From positions 124,001 through 188,000 of the forward strand of contig JAFIFP010000009.1 in the NCBI GenBank assembly GCA_020831965.1: DNA of 64,000 nt. The letters run 5' to 3'. A model generated the notes under the pieces. That model was given only the letters and a program-made list of their open reading frames with translations. It searched no databases and was not told the DNA's origin. Source of the stretch: Idiomarina sp. (GTDB lineage Bacteria; Pseudomonadota; Gammaproteobacteria; Enterobacterales; Alteromonadaceae). Within the stretch, counting starts at the first letter, position 1. The number at the start of each line of letters is the position of its first letter. Below, piece after piece: positions 17,839 to 28,850 of this stretch. The translations under genes were made by a program, and so were the position numbers.

Positions 17839-18081
17839 GTAGGTCAGAGGTTACTCCTTCTTTCTGACTTCATTATGCTTAGCTACCGAGCAAGGGACTT
17901 TGCAGCTTATCTTAGCGAAAAGGCTACTAACTTGCTCGCGGATTTCGCCTAATCGCACAAAAACCTCGCGTTTCGCCGTTGTACCGAGCGCCCGAAATAC
18001 GGATAATAGACCTTTATTTTTATGCGCTCGCGACGCGCCTCATCGACTATCAAGAGCGCGAGTGCCAACAACGAAAAGTTC

Positions 18082-18666
18082 ATGACTGAAATTCTAGTTT
18101 TGCTGATCGCGACAGTGCTGGTAAATAACTTTGTGCTGGTCCAGTTTTTGGGCTTGTGCCCTTTCATGGGAGTCTCAAGCAAACTCGAGACTGCGATTGG
18201 CATGTCGGCGGCCACCACCTTCGTACTCACGCTTGCTTCAGTCAGCAGCTATCTGGTGAATCAATATATTCTGCAACCACTCGATCTCATGGCGCTGCGG
18301 ACCTTGAGCTTCATTCTGGTGATTGCCGTTGTAGTGCAGTTCACCGAAATGGTGGTGCATAAAACGAGTCCAACCCTATATCGTTTACTCGGTATCTTTC
18401 TGCCACTGATTACGACCAACTGCGCCGTACTGGGTGTTGCGTTACTGAATGTCACCGAACAGCACAACTTTATCCAATCTATCGTATTTGGTTTTGGTGC
18501 AGCACTCGGCTTCTCCCTAGTACTGGTCCTGTTTTCAGCTTTGCGCGAGCGCATTGCGGCTGCAGACGTCCCTGTCGCCTTTAAGGGGGCCGCTATCGGT
18601 ATGATTACCGCAGGCTTAATGTCCCTAGCTTTCATGGGCTTTAGCGGGTTGGTGGCACTCTCATGA
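18082..18666 (+). CDS. rnfA: Rnf electron transport complex subunit A
   Basis: A 194-residue membrane subunit with six helices, carrying [19 protein letters not shown] and the second conserved cysteine stretch [13 protein letters not shown], in inverted pseudosymmetry with RnfE. The two cysteine motifs hold the [2Fe-2S] cluster inside the membrane. I chose ATG 18082 (MTEILVLL) over the longer frame from 18022, whose extra residues are basic and not family-like. It opens the rnfABCDGE-nth operon; the complex couples ferredoxin/NAD redox to sodium or proton transport, and in E. coli (Rsx) keeps SoxR reduced. Confidence 0.95.
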   Translation: MTEILVLLIATVLVNNFVLVQFLGLCPFMGVSSKLETAIGMSAATTFVLTLASVSSYLVNQYILQPLDLMALRTLSFILVIAVVVQFTEMVVHKTSPTLYRLLGIFLPLITTNCAVLGVALLNVTEQHNFIQSIVFGFGAALGFSLVLVLFSALRERIAAADVPVAFKGAAIGMITAGLMSLAFMGFSGLVALS

Positions 18667-19250
18667 GTTTAGTCACCGGCATCATTGCTCTGGTTATTTT
18701 GGCCGTGATCTTCGGTCTCATACTCGGCTTCGCAGCCGTGCGCTTTCGCGTAGACAGTGACCCCATTGTTGAACAAATTGATGAAATTTTGCCGCAAACT
18801 CAGTGCGGCCAATGCGGCTATCCTGGCTGTCGTCCCTATGCACAGGCGATTGCCGATGGCGACGATTTGAATAAATGCCCTCCCGGTGGCCAAGCAACCA
18901 TACAAAAGCTTGCTGATCTGCTTGGGCGCGAAGCAAAGCCGTTGGACGAAGCTCATGGCGTGGAAGACATAAAGAAAGTCGCGGTTATTCGCGAAGACGA
19001 GTGCATCGGCTGCACCAAATGCATTCAGGCTTGCCCCGTAGACGCCATTATTGGCGCGACTCGGCAAATGCACACGGTCATTGCGGACGAATGTACAGGA
19101 TGTGACCTGTGCGTAGAGCCCTGTCCGGTAGATTGCATCGATATGGTTGCAGTAACCCCGAAGCCGGACCGTTGGCGTTGGGATCTGGATGCCATTCCGG
19201 TGCAAGTAATAGATGCAACTACATCAGCCAAGGAGTCACAACATGGCTGA
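18663..19250 (+). CDS. rnfB: Rnf complex subunit B, polyferredoxin
   Basis: A 195-residue subunit with one N-terminal helix and many cysteines. The CGQCGYPGC region binds a [4Fe-4S] cluster; two further ferredoxin sets, [12 protein letters not shown] and [12 protein letters not shown], follow in the C-terminal half. It takes electrons from soluble carriers and passes them into the complex. The start overlaps the rnfA stop (ATGA) and the end overlaps rnfC by 8 bases. Confidence 0.95.
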   Translation: MSLVTGIIALVILAVIFGLILGFAAVRFRVDSDPIVEQIDEILPQTQCGQCGYPGCRPYAQAIADGDDLNKCPPGGQATIQKLADLLGREAKPLDEAHGVEDIKKVAVIREDECIGCTKCIQACPVDAIIGATRQMHTVIADECTGCDLCVEPCPVDCIDMVAVTPKPDRWRWDLDAIPVQVIDATTSAKESQHG

Positions 19251-20955
19251 TGTGATTCAACTCTGGCAATTTCCCGGCGGTATTCATCCACCAGAACGGA
19301 AGTCACTGGCGAATCAGTCTCCGATTCGCCATTTACCGGTGCCGCAAACGCTTTATATTCCGCTGCGCCAACATATCGGTTTGGCTGGTGATCTGATTGT
19401 CGCCGTGGGCGAGCGTGTCCGGCGCGGACAAGCGCTTACTGAACCAGGTCTTCAAGGCGCTGTGCCAGTGCACGCGCCGACCTCGGGTATTGTAAAAGAA
19501 ATTACTCAGCATCCATCTAATCATCCATCGGCCATTCCAGAGCCGACACTTGTGCTCGAAAGCGATGGTGAACATGAGTCCATAACCTTTGCTCGCCTCG
19601 AAGACCCGCACCAGCGCTCCACACAAGAGCTGCTCGCTCATATCCAGAAGGCCGGTATTGCTGGCTTGGGTGGGGCCGCCTTTCCAACGGCGCAGAAATT
19701 ACGCCAGCCACAGCATGTGGATGTGCTCATCATCAATGGTGCTGAGTGCGAACCCTATATCGTGTCCGATGACCGCTTGATGCGCGAGCATGCTGAGACT
19801 ATCGTGCAGGGCATCCAGTTATTGCAGCAGATTATCGGGCGCCCTGAAGCCATTATCGCGATTGAAGACAATAAACCCGAAGCGATTCAAGCCATGTCTG
19901 ACGCAGTGGCGGGATATAGCCATATGCGTGTGCAGGTTATTCCCACTTTGTATCCGTCAGGTGGTGAAAAACAGCTGATTCAAATTCTAACGGGAAAACA
20001 AGTACCGGCAACCGGCTATCCTGCAGACATCGGTATTTTGATGCACAATACCGGCACCGCCTATGCGGTCGCTCGAGCGGTGTATCACGGGGAACCACTC
20101 TTGGAGCGGGTAGTTACCCTCACCGGTGAAGCGCTACGAGAGCCAGGTACTGCCTGGGTACTGTTGGGAACTCCGGTTGCCCATGTGCTAGAGCATGCAG
20201 GCCTCGTTCCTGGACCTCAGCAACGTATTATTATGGGTGGTCCCATGATGGGCTTTACGATCGCCGACACCCGAATTCCAATTATTAAGAGTACAAACTG
20301 TATACTCGCACCGACAGCACAAGAACTCCCTGCCGCAGCGACCGAAATGCCCTGTATTCGTTGTGGTCATTGTGAACAGGTCTGCCCTGCATCCTTGTTA
20401 CCACAGCAGCTTCAGTGGCTCGCCAAAGCCAAAGATTATGACGGTCTGAAGGAACATCACTTGGCTGACTGTATCGAGTGTGGAGCCTGTGCCTATGTGT
20501 GCCCGAGTGAAATCCCTCTGGTGCACTACTACCGAAAAGCAAAAGCAGAAATTCGCGAACAAGTCATTGAGCAACAGAAAGCTGATATTGCACGCCAACG
20601 CTTCGAGGCACGCCAAGCACGCTTAGAGCGCGAGAAACAAGAGCGTCTTGAAAAGCACAAGAAAGCGGCGGAAGCTCGGGAAAAAGCACTTGCAGAACGA
20701 GCGGCTACAGCAACTCGCCCGGCTGTCGACGCACAAGATCCAGTCAAGGCCGCAGTTGCACGCGCCAAAGCACGCAAGGCCGCATTACAACAAGCCGATG
20801 CTCAAACTGTGCAACAGCAGGCGCACGCCGACACTGCGAGCGCAGACCAAACGCCAGCACAACAGTCACCACAACAAGCACGCGTGGCCGCAGCCATCGC
20901 CCGTGCTAAAGCCAAGAAAGCAGCTGCAACTAAACAGGATGATAGCGAATCATGA
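19243..20955 (+). CDS. rnfC: Rnf complex subunit C
   Basis: A 570-residue peripheral subunit that exchanges electrons with NAD(H). It has a glycine-rich NADH/FMN-binding part like Nqo1 ([22 protein letters not shown]), then two ferredoxin motifs [12 protein letters not shown] and [12 protein letters not shown], and a tail of about 130 residues rich in Ala, Lys, Gln and Arg that is probably a coiled coil. ATG 19243 has AGGAG just upstream; the frame is open to 19213 but that part is rnfB. The tail is of the variable kind seen in gammaproteobacterial RnfC. Confidence 0.94.
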   Translation: MADVIQLWQFPGGIHPPERKSLANQSPIRHLPVPQTLYIPLRQHIGLAGDLIVAVGERVRRGQALTEPGLQGAVPVHAPTSGIVKEITQHPSNHPSAIPEPTLVLESDGEHESITFARLEDPHQRSTQELLAHIQKAGIAGLGGAAFPTAQKLRQPQHVDVLIINGAECEPYIVSDDRLMREHAETIVQGIQLLQQIIGRPEAIIAIEDNKPEAIQAMSDAVAGYSHMRVQVIPTLYPSGGEKQLIQILTGKQVPATGYPADIGILMHNTGTAYAVARAVYHGEPLLERVVTLTGEALREPGTAWVLLGTPVAHVLEHAGLVPGPQQRIIMGGPMMGFTIADTRIPIIKSTNCILAPTAQELPAAATEMPCIRCGHCEQVCPASLLPQQLQWLAKAKDYDGLKEHHLADCIECGACAYVCPSEIPLVHYYRKAKAEIREQVIEQQKADIARQRFEARQARLEREKQERLEKHKKAAEAREKALAERAATATRPAVDAQDPVKAAVARAKARKAALQQADAQTVQQQAHADTASADQTPAQQSPQQARVAAAIARAKAKKAAATKQDDSES

Positions 20956-22034
20956 GTTTCTTTATTGCATCCTCACCCCATCACCATCAGCGCCGTACCA
21001 CACAGGATCTGATGCGTATTGTGTTGCTCGCAATGGTGCCGGGTGTGCTTGCCCAGTTCTATTTCTTTGGCTGGGGTATCGCATTTCAGCTCACCCTCGC
21101 TATTGCGACCGCAATACTGACCGAAACACTCTGCCTGATTGCTCGCGAACGGCCAATTCGACAAGCATTACAAGACTACACAGCAGTAGTTACAGCGGTG
21201 CTCCTCGCGGTAAGTATTCCGCCGCTCGCACCTTGGTGGATTATTGTCGTAGGCACAGTCTTTTCAATCGGTGTGGTCAAGCATTTGTTCGGCGGCGTCG
21301 GTCATAATGTCTTTAATCCCGCTATGGCTGGCTATGTGTTGCTCTTAATATCCTTCCCCGTGCAAATGACTAGCTGGATGCCTGCCGTAAATCTCGCCGG
21401 CGCACATCCCGGCTTCTTCGATAGCCTCGCCTTATTCTTCACTCAATATACTTCGGAAGGCTTTAGCCTTAACCAAGTACGTCTTGTGGAACAAAGCTCA
21501 ATGCTAGATGCGGTGGTTATGGCCACACCTTTGGATCATCTAAAAACTGAACTGGCGCGCGGCTTCACGTTGTCAGAGGCCCTGAATCATCCCATGTTCT
21601 CCGGTATTGCTGGCATGGGCTGGCAATGGGTGAATGCGGCTTACTTACTCGGCGGGTTGTTCCTTTTACAACAACGTGTCATCACTTGGCATATTCCCGC
21701 AGGATTTCTCGGTGCCCTCGGCTTCTGTGCCATGCTCGGCGCCATCATCGCCCCTGATACGTTGCCCGGTATCAACCTTCATTTATTTAGTGGCGCTGCA
21801 ATGCTAGGCGCGTTCTTTATCGCGACCGACCCTGTGTCGGCGGCGACTTCTAATCGCGGCAAACTCATTTATGCAGCGCTGATCGGCGTTTTAATCTACG
21901 TGATTCGCACTTGGGGTGGATATCCTGACGCAGTAGCCTTCGCCGTATTACTTGCCAACCTGTGCGTTCCAGTAATCGATCAATACACCCGTCCCCGTAC
22001 CTATGGGCATTCAACGGGAGGCAGCAGTTCATGA
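20952..22034 (+). CDS. rnfD: Rnf complex subunit D
   Basis: A 360-residue membrane subunit, paralogue of NqrB. FMN is bound covalently by a threonine in a VMATPLDHLK stretch (Thr192 here), and helices with FNPAMAGYV flank it. It forms part of the ion path together with RnfA, E and G. It overlaps rnfC and rnfG by four bases (ATGA) at each end. Confidence 0.94.
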   Translation: MSFFIASSPHHHQRRTTQDLMRIVLLAMVPGVLAQFYFFGWGIAFQLTLAIATAILTETLCLIARERPIRQALQDYTAVVTAVLLAVSIPPLAPWWIIVVGTVFSIGVVKHLFGGVGHNVFNPAMAGYVLLLISFPVQMTSWMPAVNLAGAHPGFFDSLALFFTQYTSEGFSLNQVRLVEQSSMLDAVVMATPLDHLKTELARGFTLSEALNHPMFSGIAGMGWQWVNAAYLLGGLFLLQQRVITWHIPAGFLGALGFCAMLGAIIAPDTLPGINLHLFSGAAMLGAFFIATDPVSAATSNRGKLIYAALIGVLIYVIRTWGGYPDAVAFAVLLANLCVPVIDQYTRPRTYGHSTGGSSS

Positions 22035-22675
22035 TTTTGACAAAAATGAAGCGCAATGGACTGATCTTAGGCGCCTTTGCATTAGCCGCCACGAGTCTTC
22101 TCATTGCAACTCAGTTCTTGACCGCTGACCGTATCGCCGCGCAACAACGCAGTGACTTACTACGTACACTCAACGAACTGGTGCCAGCCACTCAGTACAC
22201 GAACGATTTTTATGCCGACTGTACTGAAGTTATCGAGCCCGATGCACTCGGCAGCACTCAGCCACAACAAGTCTATCGCGCCCGCCGTAACGGCGAAGCC
22301 GTCGCATTAGCGCTGCGTACCACGGCACCTGACGGCTATAGCGGCAATATTCAACTACTCGTCGCAGTAGCCCCTAGCGGGCGAGTAAAAGGAGTACGAG
22401 TACTCTCTCATCGGGAAACCCCTGGCCTCGGCGACAAAATCGAGTTACGCCGTGACTCTTGGATTCTTAGCTTCAATGACGAACAGGTCCGCTCCTCAAA
22501 TGACCCACGTTGGCGTGTCCGACGCGACGGCGGAGCCTTCGACCAGTTTACTGGCGCGACTATCACCCCTCGCGCGGTCATCAACGCTGTCCAACGGACT
22601 GTGCTTTACGCGACTGAGAACCGTGATGCTCTCTTCAATGCGCCCATCCAATGTGTCTCCGGAGGTGCCTCGTGA
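22031..22675 (+). CDS. rnfG: Rnf complex subunit G, FMN-binding
   Basis: A 214-residue protein with one N-terminal helix (about 10-28) and a periplasmic FMN-binding domain. The flavinylation motif is TGAT at 174-177 within [11 protein letters not shown], where Thr177 receives FMN, probably from an ApbE transferase encoded elsewhere. I use ATG 22031 ([10 protein letters not shown]), which overlaps the rnfD stop; the longer frame from 21962 is rnfD DNA. Confidence 0.94.
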   Translation: MILTKMKRNGLILGAFALAATSLLIATQFLTADRIAAQQRSDLLRTLNELVPATQYTNDFYADCTEVIEPDALGSTQPQQVYRARRNGEAVALALRTTAPDGYSGNIQLLVAVAPSGRVKGVRVLSHRETPGLGDKIELRRDSWILSFNDEQVRSSNDPRWRVRRDGGAFDQFTGATITPRAVINAVQRTVLYATENRDALFNAPIQCVSGGAS

Positions 22676-23373
22676 GCGACGTGCAAGAATATAAAGAACT
22701 GACTAAGAATGGCCTCTGGGAAAATAACCCTGCCCTCGTGCAGTTACTTGGACTCTGTCCACTCCTCGCGGTCACGGGCACGGTAACAAATGCCCTTGGT
22801 TTGGGACTCGCCACTTTACTTGTATTAGTCGGGTCCAATGTCACTGTCTCTCTCGTTCGACAGTGGGTGCCAAACGAGATTCGAATTCCGGTGTTCGTCA
22901 TTGTGATCGCGACTTTTGTGACGCTGGTCGAACTCACTATGAATGCCTTTACATACGGCCTCTATATGGCACTTGGTATCTTTATTCCCTTGATCGTGAC
23001 GAACTGCGCCATCATCGGTCGTGCCGAAGCCTATGCCTCAAAGAACCCATGGCATAAAGCCGCCTATGACGGATTTGTGATGGGGCTAGGATTTGCGCTC
23101 GTGTTAGTCGCCTTAGGAGCACTTCGTGAAGTGTTAGGGCAAGGCACCCTGCTCGATGGCGCAGAGCTCTTACTCGGCCAATGGGCGACTTCACTGCGTA
23201 TTGAACTGATTCAATTTGACTACCCCTTGCTGCTTGCAGTACTGCCGCCAGGTGCATTTATTGGTATGGGGTTCCTGATTGCCTTGAAGAACGTGATCGA
23301 TCGCTATCGCAAGGAGAAAGCAGCACAAGCACCTGTCGAGAAAGCGCAGCGTGCCCGAGTGACTGCTCAATAG
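22672..23373 (+). CDS. rnfE: Rnf complex subunit E
   Basis: A 233-residue six-helix membrane subunit homologous to RnfA, with [18 protein letters not shown] and the second cysteine stretch [13 protein letters not shown]. The start is a GTG at 22672 overlapping the rnfG stop, with GGAGG six bases upstream. The C-terminus is a short basic tail. Four bases separate its stop from nth. Confidence 0.94.
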   Translation: MSDVQEYKELTKNGLWENNPALVQLLGLCPLLAVTGTVTNALGLGLATLLVLVGSNVTVSLVRQWVPNEIRIPVFVIVIATFVTLVELTMNAFTYGLYMALGIFIPLIVTNCAIIGRAEAYASKNPWHKAAYDGFVMGLGFALVLVALGALREVLGQGTLLDGAELLLGQWATSLRIELIQFDYPLLLAVLPPGAFIGMGFLIALKNVIDRYRKEKAAQAPVEKAQRARVTAQ

Positions 23374-23377
23374 CCGT

Positions 23378-24019
23378 ATGAATAAAGAAAAACGTATTGA
23401 GATCCTGACTCGCTTGCGCGACGACAACCCAACGCCAACCACCGAGTTGAACTTCAGTAACCCGTTCGAACTCCTGATTGCGGTGTTACTCTCTGCACAA
23501 GCCACCGATGTGGGTGTCAATAAAGCCACCGGCCCTTTGTTTGCAATTGCCAATAATCCTGCTGATATGCTGGCCTTGGGTGTAGATGGTGTGAAGCACT
23601 ACATCAAGACCATTGGCCTATTCAATACCAAAGCCGAAAATGTCATTAAGACGTGCCGTATTTTAGTTGAGCAGTACGGCGGGGAAGTTCCTGAAAGTAG
23701 AGAAGCGTTAGAAGCGCTTCCGGGAGTCGGCCGCAAGACAGCTAACGTGGTGCTAAACACGGCTTTCGGTTGGCCGACTATTGCCGTGGATACACATATT
23801 TTTCGAGTGAGTAACCGCACGCGCTTTGCACCGGGTAAAACCGTCAATGCGGTGGAGCAGAAGTTACTTAAGGTCGTGCCGGCCGAGTTTAAAGTAGACG
23901 TGCACCATTGGCTCATTTTGCATGGTCGCTACACCTGTATCGCCCGTAAACCGCGCTGTGGCTCCTGCATTATTGAAGATTTATGCGAGTTCAAGCAGAA
24001 GACGGAAAGCGAGGGGTAG
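23378..24019 (+). CDS. nth: Endonuclease III (DNA glycosylase/AP lyase)
   Basis: A 213-residue base-excision repair enzyme for oxidised pyrimidines. The helix-hairpin-helix LPGVGRKTA contains catalytic Lys120, Asp138 lies in VDTH, and the four cysteines of the [4Fe-4S] loop are at 187, 194, 197 and 203 (C-x6-C-x2-C-x5-C). It is the last gene of the rnf operon, the same order as rsxABCDGE-nth in E. coli. Confidence 0.96.
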   Translation: MNKEKRIEILTRLRDDNPTPTTELNFSNPFELLIAVLLSAQATDVGVNKATGPLFAIANNPADMLALGVDGVKHYIKTIGLFNTKAENVIKTCRILVEQYGGEVPESREALEALPGVGRKTANVVLNTAFGWPTIAVDTHIFRVSNRTRFAPGKTVNAVEQKLLKVVPAEFKVDVHHWLILHGRYTCIARKPRCGSCIIEDLCEFKQKTESEG

Positions 24020-24050
24020 TCGCTCACACGACTCCCCAATAGTACTCAGG

Positions 24051-24962
24051 CTAGCGACTGCCCAATAGCTGCTGATCGAAGGGGCGGTTAATCTGCACTA
24101 CCACGCGGCGGTTTTGCGCCCGCTCAACTTCCGTTTCATTGCCCGCAGAATGACGCATCTCGCCGTGACCACGAATTGAAATCTGTGTTTCACTCAGGCC
24201 TTGGCTCATCAAGAAATCTTTCACTGATCGCGCGCGCGCTTCCGACAATTCCTGATTCTCATCACGACTTCCATAGGCATCGGTATAACCGGCAATAAGC
24301 ACTAACTCGATATCTTGGTCATGACTTAGGAACTCACCTACTCGCATGAGTTTACGCTTTGATGCATTGGTCAGTTCCGTGGAGCGCTCATGATAATTCA
24401 GGACAGTAAACGCAATATCTTCAAAGCCAAAGGGCAGCAGATTCGCCACGCAATCAAGGAAATCCTGATAGCGTTCATGGAAGTTCACCGCAGAAACACT
24501 CACCCGCACATGGTCTTGCTCATTATGCCAATCCTGATAAGAAATGGTTGGAACCATGCCTTTCTCAAGCTCGGTCAACAACACCCAAGCCATTTGCTTA
24601 CCCAATTCGCTATCATACTGGCGATATAAGGGCAGTGTGCCCAACTTGCGAGGTGCGGCTCCTGGACGCCATGCTGGCGGCACCGAATGTACCTCCGCCT
24701 CGTCATAGGTGTCTGGTAAACGCCGCATATCTACGACTACACGCATGTTCATTTCACGGCTTGCTTCGCTCAGAAAACGCACATCACCATAGCGCGGAAT
24801 CGCATGCTCTAATGTGCACTGCAGTGGTGAGTACTGACTCACTCTCCATTCCGAGCGCTCAAGCTGGGCACCATAATGACGCACCGCGCCCTCAGCAGGT
24901 GGCACTGTCATTCCTGCTAGTAACATTAGAGCGAACGTAGCGGTATAAGCGCGAGTCGTCAT
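24051..24962 (-). CDS. motY: Sodium-type flagellar motor T-ring protein MotY
   Basis: A 303-residue secreted protein: signal peptide to about residue 25 (ATFALMLLAGMTVPPAEG), a MotY-specific N-terminal half with SQYSPLQCTLEH and PAWRPG, and a C-terminal OmpA-like peptidoglycan-binding domain from about 180, with GYTDAYGSRDENQELSEARA. In Vibrio, MotY anchors the sodium-driven PomA-PomB stator at the polar flagellum. I chose ATG 24962 with GAGG upstream; the longer frame to 25229 reads antisense to rnt. The divergent motY-rnt pair is also found in Vibrio. Confidence 0.9.
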   Translation of the reverse strand: MTTRAYTATFALMLLAGMTVPPAEGAVRHYGAQLERSEWRVSQYSPLQCTLEHAIPRYGDVRFLSEASREMNMRVVVDMRRLPDTYDEAEVHSVPPAWRPGAAPRKLGTLPLYRQYDSELGKQMAWVLLTELEKGMVPTISYQDWHNEQDHVRVSVSAVNFHERYQDFLDCVANLLPFGFEDIAFTVLNYHERSTELTNASKRKLMRVGEFLSHDQDIELVLIAGYTDAYGSRDENQELSEARARSVKDFLMSQGLSETQISIRGHGEMRHSAGNETEVERAQNRRVVVQINRPFDQQLLGSR

Positions 24963-25077
24963 GGCGAACCTCGTTATCTGTGTATTTCGTCTACTTAGTA
25001 TCGGCTCAAGGCGCTGAGTCTTTAGCATTCTGACGACCTTTCTGGCATACTTTCCGGCCATTAAGTAAGGAGTATGC

Positions 25078-25713
25078 ATGAGCGAACACGAGTCGTTAAT
25101 GAAAGCCCGCTTTCGAGGGTATTTACCGGTCGTAATTGACGTTGAAACAGGTGGTTTTAACGCCCGCACCGACGCCCTACTCGAGATTGCCGCAGTACTC
25201 CTAGATTTCGACAGCGACGGAACGCTCAAACCCGTTGCTACGCATCATGCACATATTCAGCCCTTTGAAGGGGCAAACATTGAACAAGCGGCGATTGACT
25301 TCAATGGCATTCAACCGCACAATCCTTTGCGTGGCGCCGTTCCTGAAGGAGAAGCGCTGAGAGACATTTTTAGAGCCGTGCGCAAAGCTCAGAAGGAAGC
25401 CGGTTGTCAGCGCGCAGTGCTCGTGGGACACAATGCGACCTTTGACCACAACTTTATGATGGCGGCTGCTGAACGTGCAGGCCTGAAACGCAACCCCTTC
25501 CACCCCTTCGTAACCTTCGACACCACCGCATTGTCGGCGTTAGCTTTGGGACAAACCGTGTTGGTTAAAGCATGCCAGGCGGCAGAGATCGCGTTTGACC
25601 CCAAAGAAGCACACTCCGCGGTCTATGACACAGAACGTACCGCTGAACTCTTCTGCTATATCGTCAATAAATGGCGTGACCTCGGCGGCTGGCCGATTGC
25701 CACTGCAGACTAG
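25078..25713 (+). CDS. rnt: Ribonuclease T
   Basis: A 211-residue 3'-5' exonuclease of the DEDD family that trims tRNA and other stable RNA ends. Motifs: VIDVETGGF (Exo I), [13 protein letters not shown] (Exo II) and [14 protein letters not shown] (Exo III with catalytic His). It is divergent from motY and its stop overlaps the convergent carbohydrate gene by four bases. Confidence 0.95.
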   Translation: MSEHESLMKARFRGYLPVVIDVETGGFNARTDALLEIAAVLLDFDSDGTLKPVATHHAHIQPFEGANIEQAAIDFNGIQPHNPLRGAVPEGEALRDIFRAVRKAQKEAGCQRAVLVGHNATFDHNFMMAAAERAGLKRNPFHPFVTFDTTALSALALGQTVLVKACQAAEIAFDPKEAHSAVYDTERTAELFCYIVNKWRDLGGWPIATAD

Positions 25714-26729
25714 TCGAGTTGCTTGATTAACCAGCGCAGCCAACGGGGCATTTTTTCCCACTGCGCCTGTTTTTCTGCGAATGCAGTTTGCAAAGCTTCC
25801 CGTTGTTCCGCGAAGTAGCTGATGAGCTCAGTTAGGGTCACACGCTCCTGTGATACGGGGTGAACATAACGACTGTATTGCAGCAAGTAAGTGAATAACC
25901 ACTGCGCCTCTGAGCTCTCTTTTCGTCCCGGCGGCGGCACCAATTGATCTGTTGTAAAGCCGCGCCCCGCATAGGCGGGCATGCCCAGGGTAAAGACTGG
26001 AACATCATGCATTAATGCTTCAATTCCCAATGGCGATGAGACTGTCACAAGCGCCCTTGCCTTCCGCAGCCAACTCGCGATCGAAACGCCGTGGTGAACC
26101 GTTACGATAGGACTATCGGGGAACTGAGTTTGCGCAAAAGCTAAGACATCTTCGTCGCTAAAACTTTGTTCAGCGCCATCGTCGAGCCAGGGATCTTCAG
26201 GTGCTTGCAAGACGACAATCACCCCGTCCTCAGGCATCGCTTCTGGACTGACATAGCGATGATTCCAACGGCTGATGCCTGCCGATTGCCATTGCGCTTT
26301 CAAGTCTGAAACTTGCGCCTGCACATCATCCGCATCCATCTGTGACTGAGTGATTGATAGGAGTTCTTCGAAATAGCCCGGAGAAGTCGCATGATAAACA
26401 TGACCTAACTGATCGACGGTCATTGAGAACATTTGAGCTTTGTCTTTGGTGAGCGTTTCCACGACTCCCGGACTGACATAAAGCTTTGGAAGCTCCAACG
26501 CAAGGTGCGCGGCATTCGCCTTGCGAGCAAGACGGCCATGCCCATAGGTTAAAACTGCGCAAGAGCCATTTAACATCAAAGAGGTATGGGTCACTTTGCA
26601 TCCCAATAAGGCGTCTAACACTTTGACTTCCGATAGGGCTGGATGCACACAGAGTACACATTGATTGGGGACACAGCGGTCATGGACAATATCATCAATG
26701 TGACCAAATCGGTCTGCGGGCTTCAGCAT
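25710..26729 (-). CDS. Capsule polysaccharide biosynthesis-like protein (KpsC/KpsS type)
   Basis: A 339-residue cytoplasmic protein with the [11 protein letters not shown] stretch, the [13 protein letters not shown] region, and [22 protein letters not shown] followed by GRGFTTD. These are typical of the Capsule_synth family, whose members KpsC and KpsS are Kdo transferases that build the lipid linker of capsules. It is shorter than double-domain KpsC and no other capsule gene is near, so a lone surface-carbohydrate role is possible. It shares the last four bases with rnt. Confidence 0.75.
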   Translation of the reverse strand: MLKPADRFGHIDDIVHDRCVPNQCVLCVHPALSEVKVLDALLGCKVTHTSLMLNGSCAVLTYGHGRLARKANAAHLALELPKLYVSPGVVETLTKDKAQMFSMTVDQLGHVYHATSPGYFEELLSITQSQMDADDVQAQVSDLKAQWQSAGISRWNHRYVSPEAMPEDGVIVVLQAPEDPWLDDGAEQSFSDEDVLAFAQTQFPDSPIVTVHHGVSIASWLRKARALVTVSSPLGIEALMHDVPVFTLGMPAYAGRGFTTDQLVPPPGRKESSEAQWLFTYLLQYSRYVHPVSQERVTLTELISYFAEQREALQTAFAEKQAQWEKMPRWLRWLIKQLD

Positions 26730-26768
26730 AAAGGCACACTCCTGATGTTACGATGCTGCCATTCTAGC

Positions 26769-26803
26769 AAAAAAATACCCCCAACTCGGAGAGTTGAGGG
26801 TAT
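26769..26803 (-). terminator. Terminator after the peroxiredoxin gene
   Basis: The stem AAATACCC(C)CAACTC / GAGTTGAGGGTATTT with a loop of few bases is followed on the minus strand by seven T residues. It lies 19 bases after the peroxiredoxin stop. Confidence 0.85.
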
Positions 26804-26821
26804 TTCAAACATCTGAACGAC

Positions 26822-27427
26822 TTACAGCTTATCGCTGTTCTTCGATAAGTAAGCTGCAACGCCTTGCGCGTCCGCTTTCATGCCTTCGTCGCCCTGAGTC
26901 CAGCCCGCAGGACACACTTCACCGTGCTCCTGATGGAAGTTCAACGCGTCGATCATACGCAGCATTTCATCAACGTTACGACCGAGTGGCAGGTCGTTCA
27001 CGACTTGGTGACGTACCTGGCCTTCTTCGTCAATTAAGAATGACGCACGGAAAGCAACACCTGCTTCTGGATGTTCAACGTCGTATGCTTGGCAAATTTC
27101 ATGCTTAATATCGGCAACCAGAGGATATTTCACCTCACCAATACCGCCATTCTCAACTGCCGTGTTACGCCAAGCGTTATGGCTAAACTGCGAGTCAATC
27201 GATACACCAATTACCTGAACTCCACGCTTCTCAAATTCCGCGAGACGCTTGTCGAAAGCGATCAACTCAGAAGGACAAACAAAAGTGAAATCCAGCGGGT
27301 AGAAGAAAAGTACCGCTTTTTTGCCTTTGATTTGCTCGCTTAAGGTGAAGTTTTCGATAATTTCACCAGTACCCAAGACCGCTGCCGCAGTAAAATCAGG
27401 GGCCTGACGACCGACCAATACAGCCAT
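26822..27427 (-). CDS. Typical 2-Cys peroxiredoxin (AhpC/TSA)
   Basis: A 201-residue thiol peroxidase that reduces H2O2 and organic peroxides. The peroxidatic Cys51 is in FYPLDFTFVCPSE, with Thr48 and Arg128 of the active site, and the resolving Cys172 is in GEVCPAGW, which places it among typical 2-Cys proteins. It may be recycled by thioredoxin or by AhpF encoded elsewhere. It lies beside glutaredoxin and superoxide dismutase genes. Confidence 0.94.
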   Translation of the reverse strand: MAVLVGRQAPDFTAAAVLGTGEIIENFTLSEQIKGKKAVLFFYPLDFTFVCPSELIAFDKRLAEFEKRGVQVIGVSIDSQFSHNAWRNTAVENGGIGEVKYPLVADIKHEICQAYDVEHPEAGVAFRASFLIDEEGQVRHQVVNDLPLGRNVDEMLRMIDALNFHQEHGEVCPAGWTQGDEGMKADAQGVAAYLSKNSDKL

Positions 27428-27576
27428 GCTATATCTCCTATAGTTGATTTATGTTGAATGAAAATTGATTGAAATTCTGAGGGGATTCCCTTTTTGAACC
27501 GAAGTTCTGCCGTTACGCCAGGCTACCCGTACGTAACGACATCTTCCTTTTACTTGCTGACACGACAGATGCTGCG

Positions 27577-27960
27577 TTATTCGGCCTTTGGCTCTTCTGG
27601 CACAGCCTCTGAAATAATCGTTTGTAGCTCGCCCTGCTGATACATTTCTAAAATAATGTCACAGCCACCGATTAACTCGCCCTTTACCCATAACTGTGGG
27701 AAGGTTGGCCAGTTTGCTATTTTCGGCAGTTCAGCTCGAATATCTGGGTTCTGTAAGACATCCACATAGGCAAATGGCTTACCACAGCTCATAAGGGCCT
27801 GTGACGCTTGCGCCGAGAAGCCACAACTCGGCAACTTCGGAGAACCTTTCATGTACAAGATTACCGCGTGCTCAGCGAGTTGCTCGTGAATCCGCGCAGC
27901 AGTATCTTGCACGCTGCCTTCGACAGTACCTTGCTGTAAATCTTGACTTGAATTGTCCAT
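27577..27960 (-). CDS. grxD: Monothiol glutaredoxin (Grx4 family)
   Basis: A 127-residue protein with the monothiol active site CGFS (Cys46-Ser49) after KGSPKLPS, the cis-proline WPTFPQL and the glutathione-binding GGCD. Grx4 proteins hold and hand over [2Fe-2S] clusters, often with BolA proteins. About 20 N-terminal residues precede the usual start; other Met starts are not better placed. Separate promoter likely, since 149 bases lie before the next gene. Confidence 0.94.
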   Translation of the reverse strand: MDNSSQDLQQGTVEGSVQDTAARIHEQLAEHAVILYMKGSPKLPSCGFSAQASQALMSCGKPFAYVDVLQNPDIRAELPKIANWPTFPQLWVKGELIGGCDIILEMYQQGELQTIISEAVPEEPKAE

Positions 27961-28191
27961 AGGTTACCTCGCTACAAGTTGAAAAAGCGGCCGCAAGTAT
28001 ACCATATGAAAAATCCAGATGCGCCCTTGAAATCCCAATTCCTAGACCTCACGTAGTCTAATGATATCAGGCTTTTATCAAGTGGAGCCGATAAGCAGAA
28101 CTCGCTATACTAGGGACTGCTAGAAATCACGCAAGAACGTGCATCCCCGATATTTCTTGGTGACGCATTCACAACCGACGGAGAGCAGATT

Positions 28192-28773
28192 ATGGCTTTT
28201 GAATTACCCGCATTGCCTTACGAGAAAAACGCCCTTGAGCCACATATTTCAGCGGAAACGCTTGAGTACCATTACGGTAAGCATCATCAGACCTATGTGG
28301 ACAAATTAAATGGTTTGGTTGAAGGTTCTGAGTTGGCAGGCAAGTCACTTGAAGAAATTATCCGTACCTCTGACGGCGGTGTGTTTAACAATGCCGCGCA
28401 AGTTTGGAACCACACGTTTTACTGGCACTGCTTAAGCCCAAATGGTGGCGGTCAGCCAACAGGAGCGCTTGCCGACGCCATTAATGGCAAGTGGGGTTCT
28501 TTTGATAAATTCAAAGAAGCCTTCACAACGAGTGCCGTAAACAACTTCGGTTCTTCATGGACTTGGTTGGTCAAGAAGTCTGACGGCACTGTCGACATTA
28601 TCAATACCAGTAACGCGCAAACTCCATTGACCCATGAAGGTGTAACGCCAGTCATGACAGTCGATCTGTGGGAACACGCGTATTACATCGATTACCGCAA
28701 TGCACGTCCAAAATACATGGAAGCATTCTGGTCACTCGTAAACTGGGACTTTGCTGCCAAAAACTTTGGCTAA
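28192..28773 (+). CDS. sodB: Iron superoxide dismutase
   Basis: A 193-residue cytoplasmic enzyme. Metal ligands are His27, His74, Asp158 and His162 (in DLWEHAYY). Gln70 within [13 protein letters not shown] is where iron enzymes carry the outer-sphere glutamine, so iron rather than manganese is inferred. GGAG precedes the ATG, and a TATACT -10 lies about 80 bases upstream of the start. A terminator follows. Confidence 0.95.
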   Translation: MAFELPALPYEKNALEPHISAETLEYHYGKHHQTYVDKLNGLVEGSELAGKSLEEIIRTSDGGVFNNAAQVWNHTFYWHCLSPNGGGQPTGALADAINGKWGSFDKFKEAFTTSAVNNFGSSWTWLVKKSDGTVDIINTSNAQTPLTHEGVTPVMTVDLWEHAYYIDYRNARPKYMEAFWSLVNWDFAAKNFG

Positions 28774-28791
28774 GCAGTTTTCAGTACAAAT

Positions 28792-28822
28792 AAAAACGCC
28801 CTTCATTGAAGGGCGTTTTTTT
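28792..28822 (+). terminator. Terminator after sodB
   Basis: AAAAACGCCCTTCA-TTG-AAGGGCGTTTTTTT, a GC-rich stem with a T run; the A run on the other side makes it able to stop fadR transcripts too. Confidence 0.9.
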
Positions 28823-28850
28823 GTGACTGACGTTTACTTGCTCAATCCTT

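Noticed and set aside
24013-24037. Terminator between nth and motY
   Set aside because: A short stem GGGG-AGTCG / CGACT-CCCC is visible, but it has no T run on either strand, so I do not call it.
24963-25229. 89-residue extension of MotY
   Set aside because: It is antisense to rnt, and a signal peptide begins at ATG 24962.
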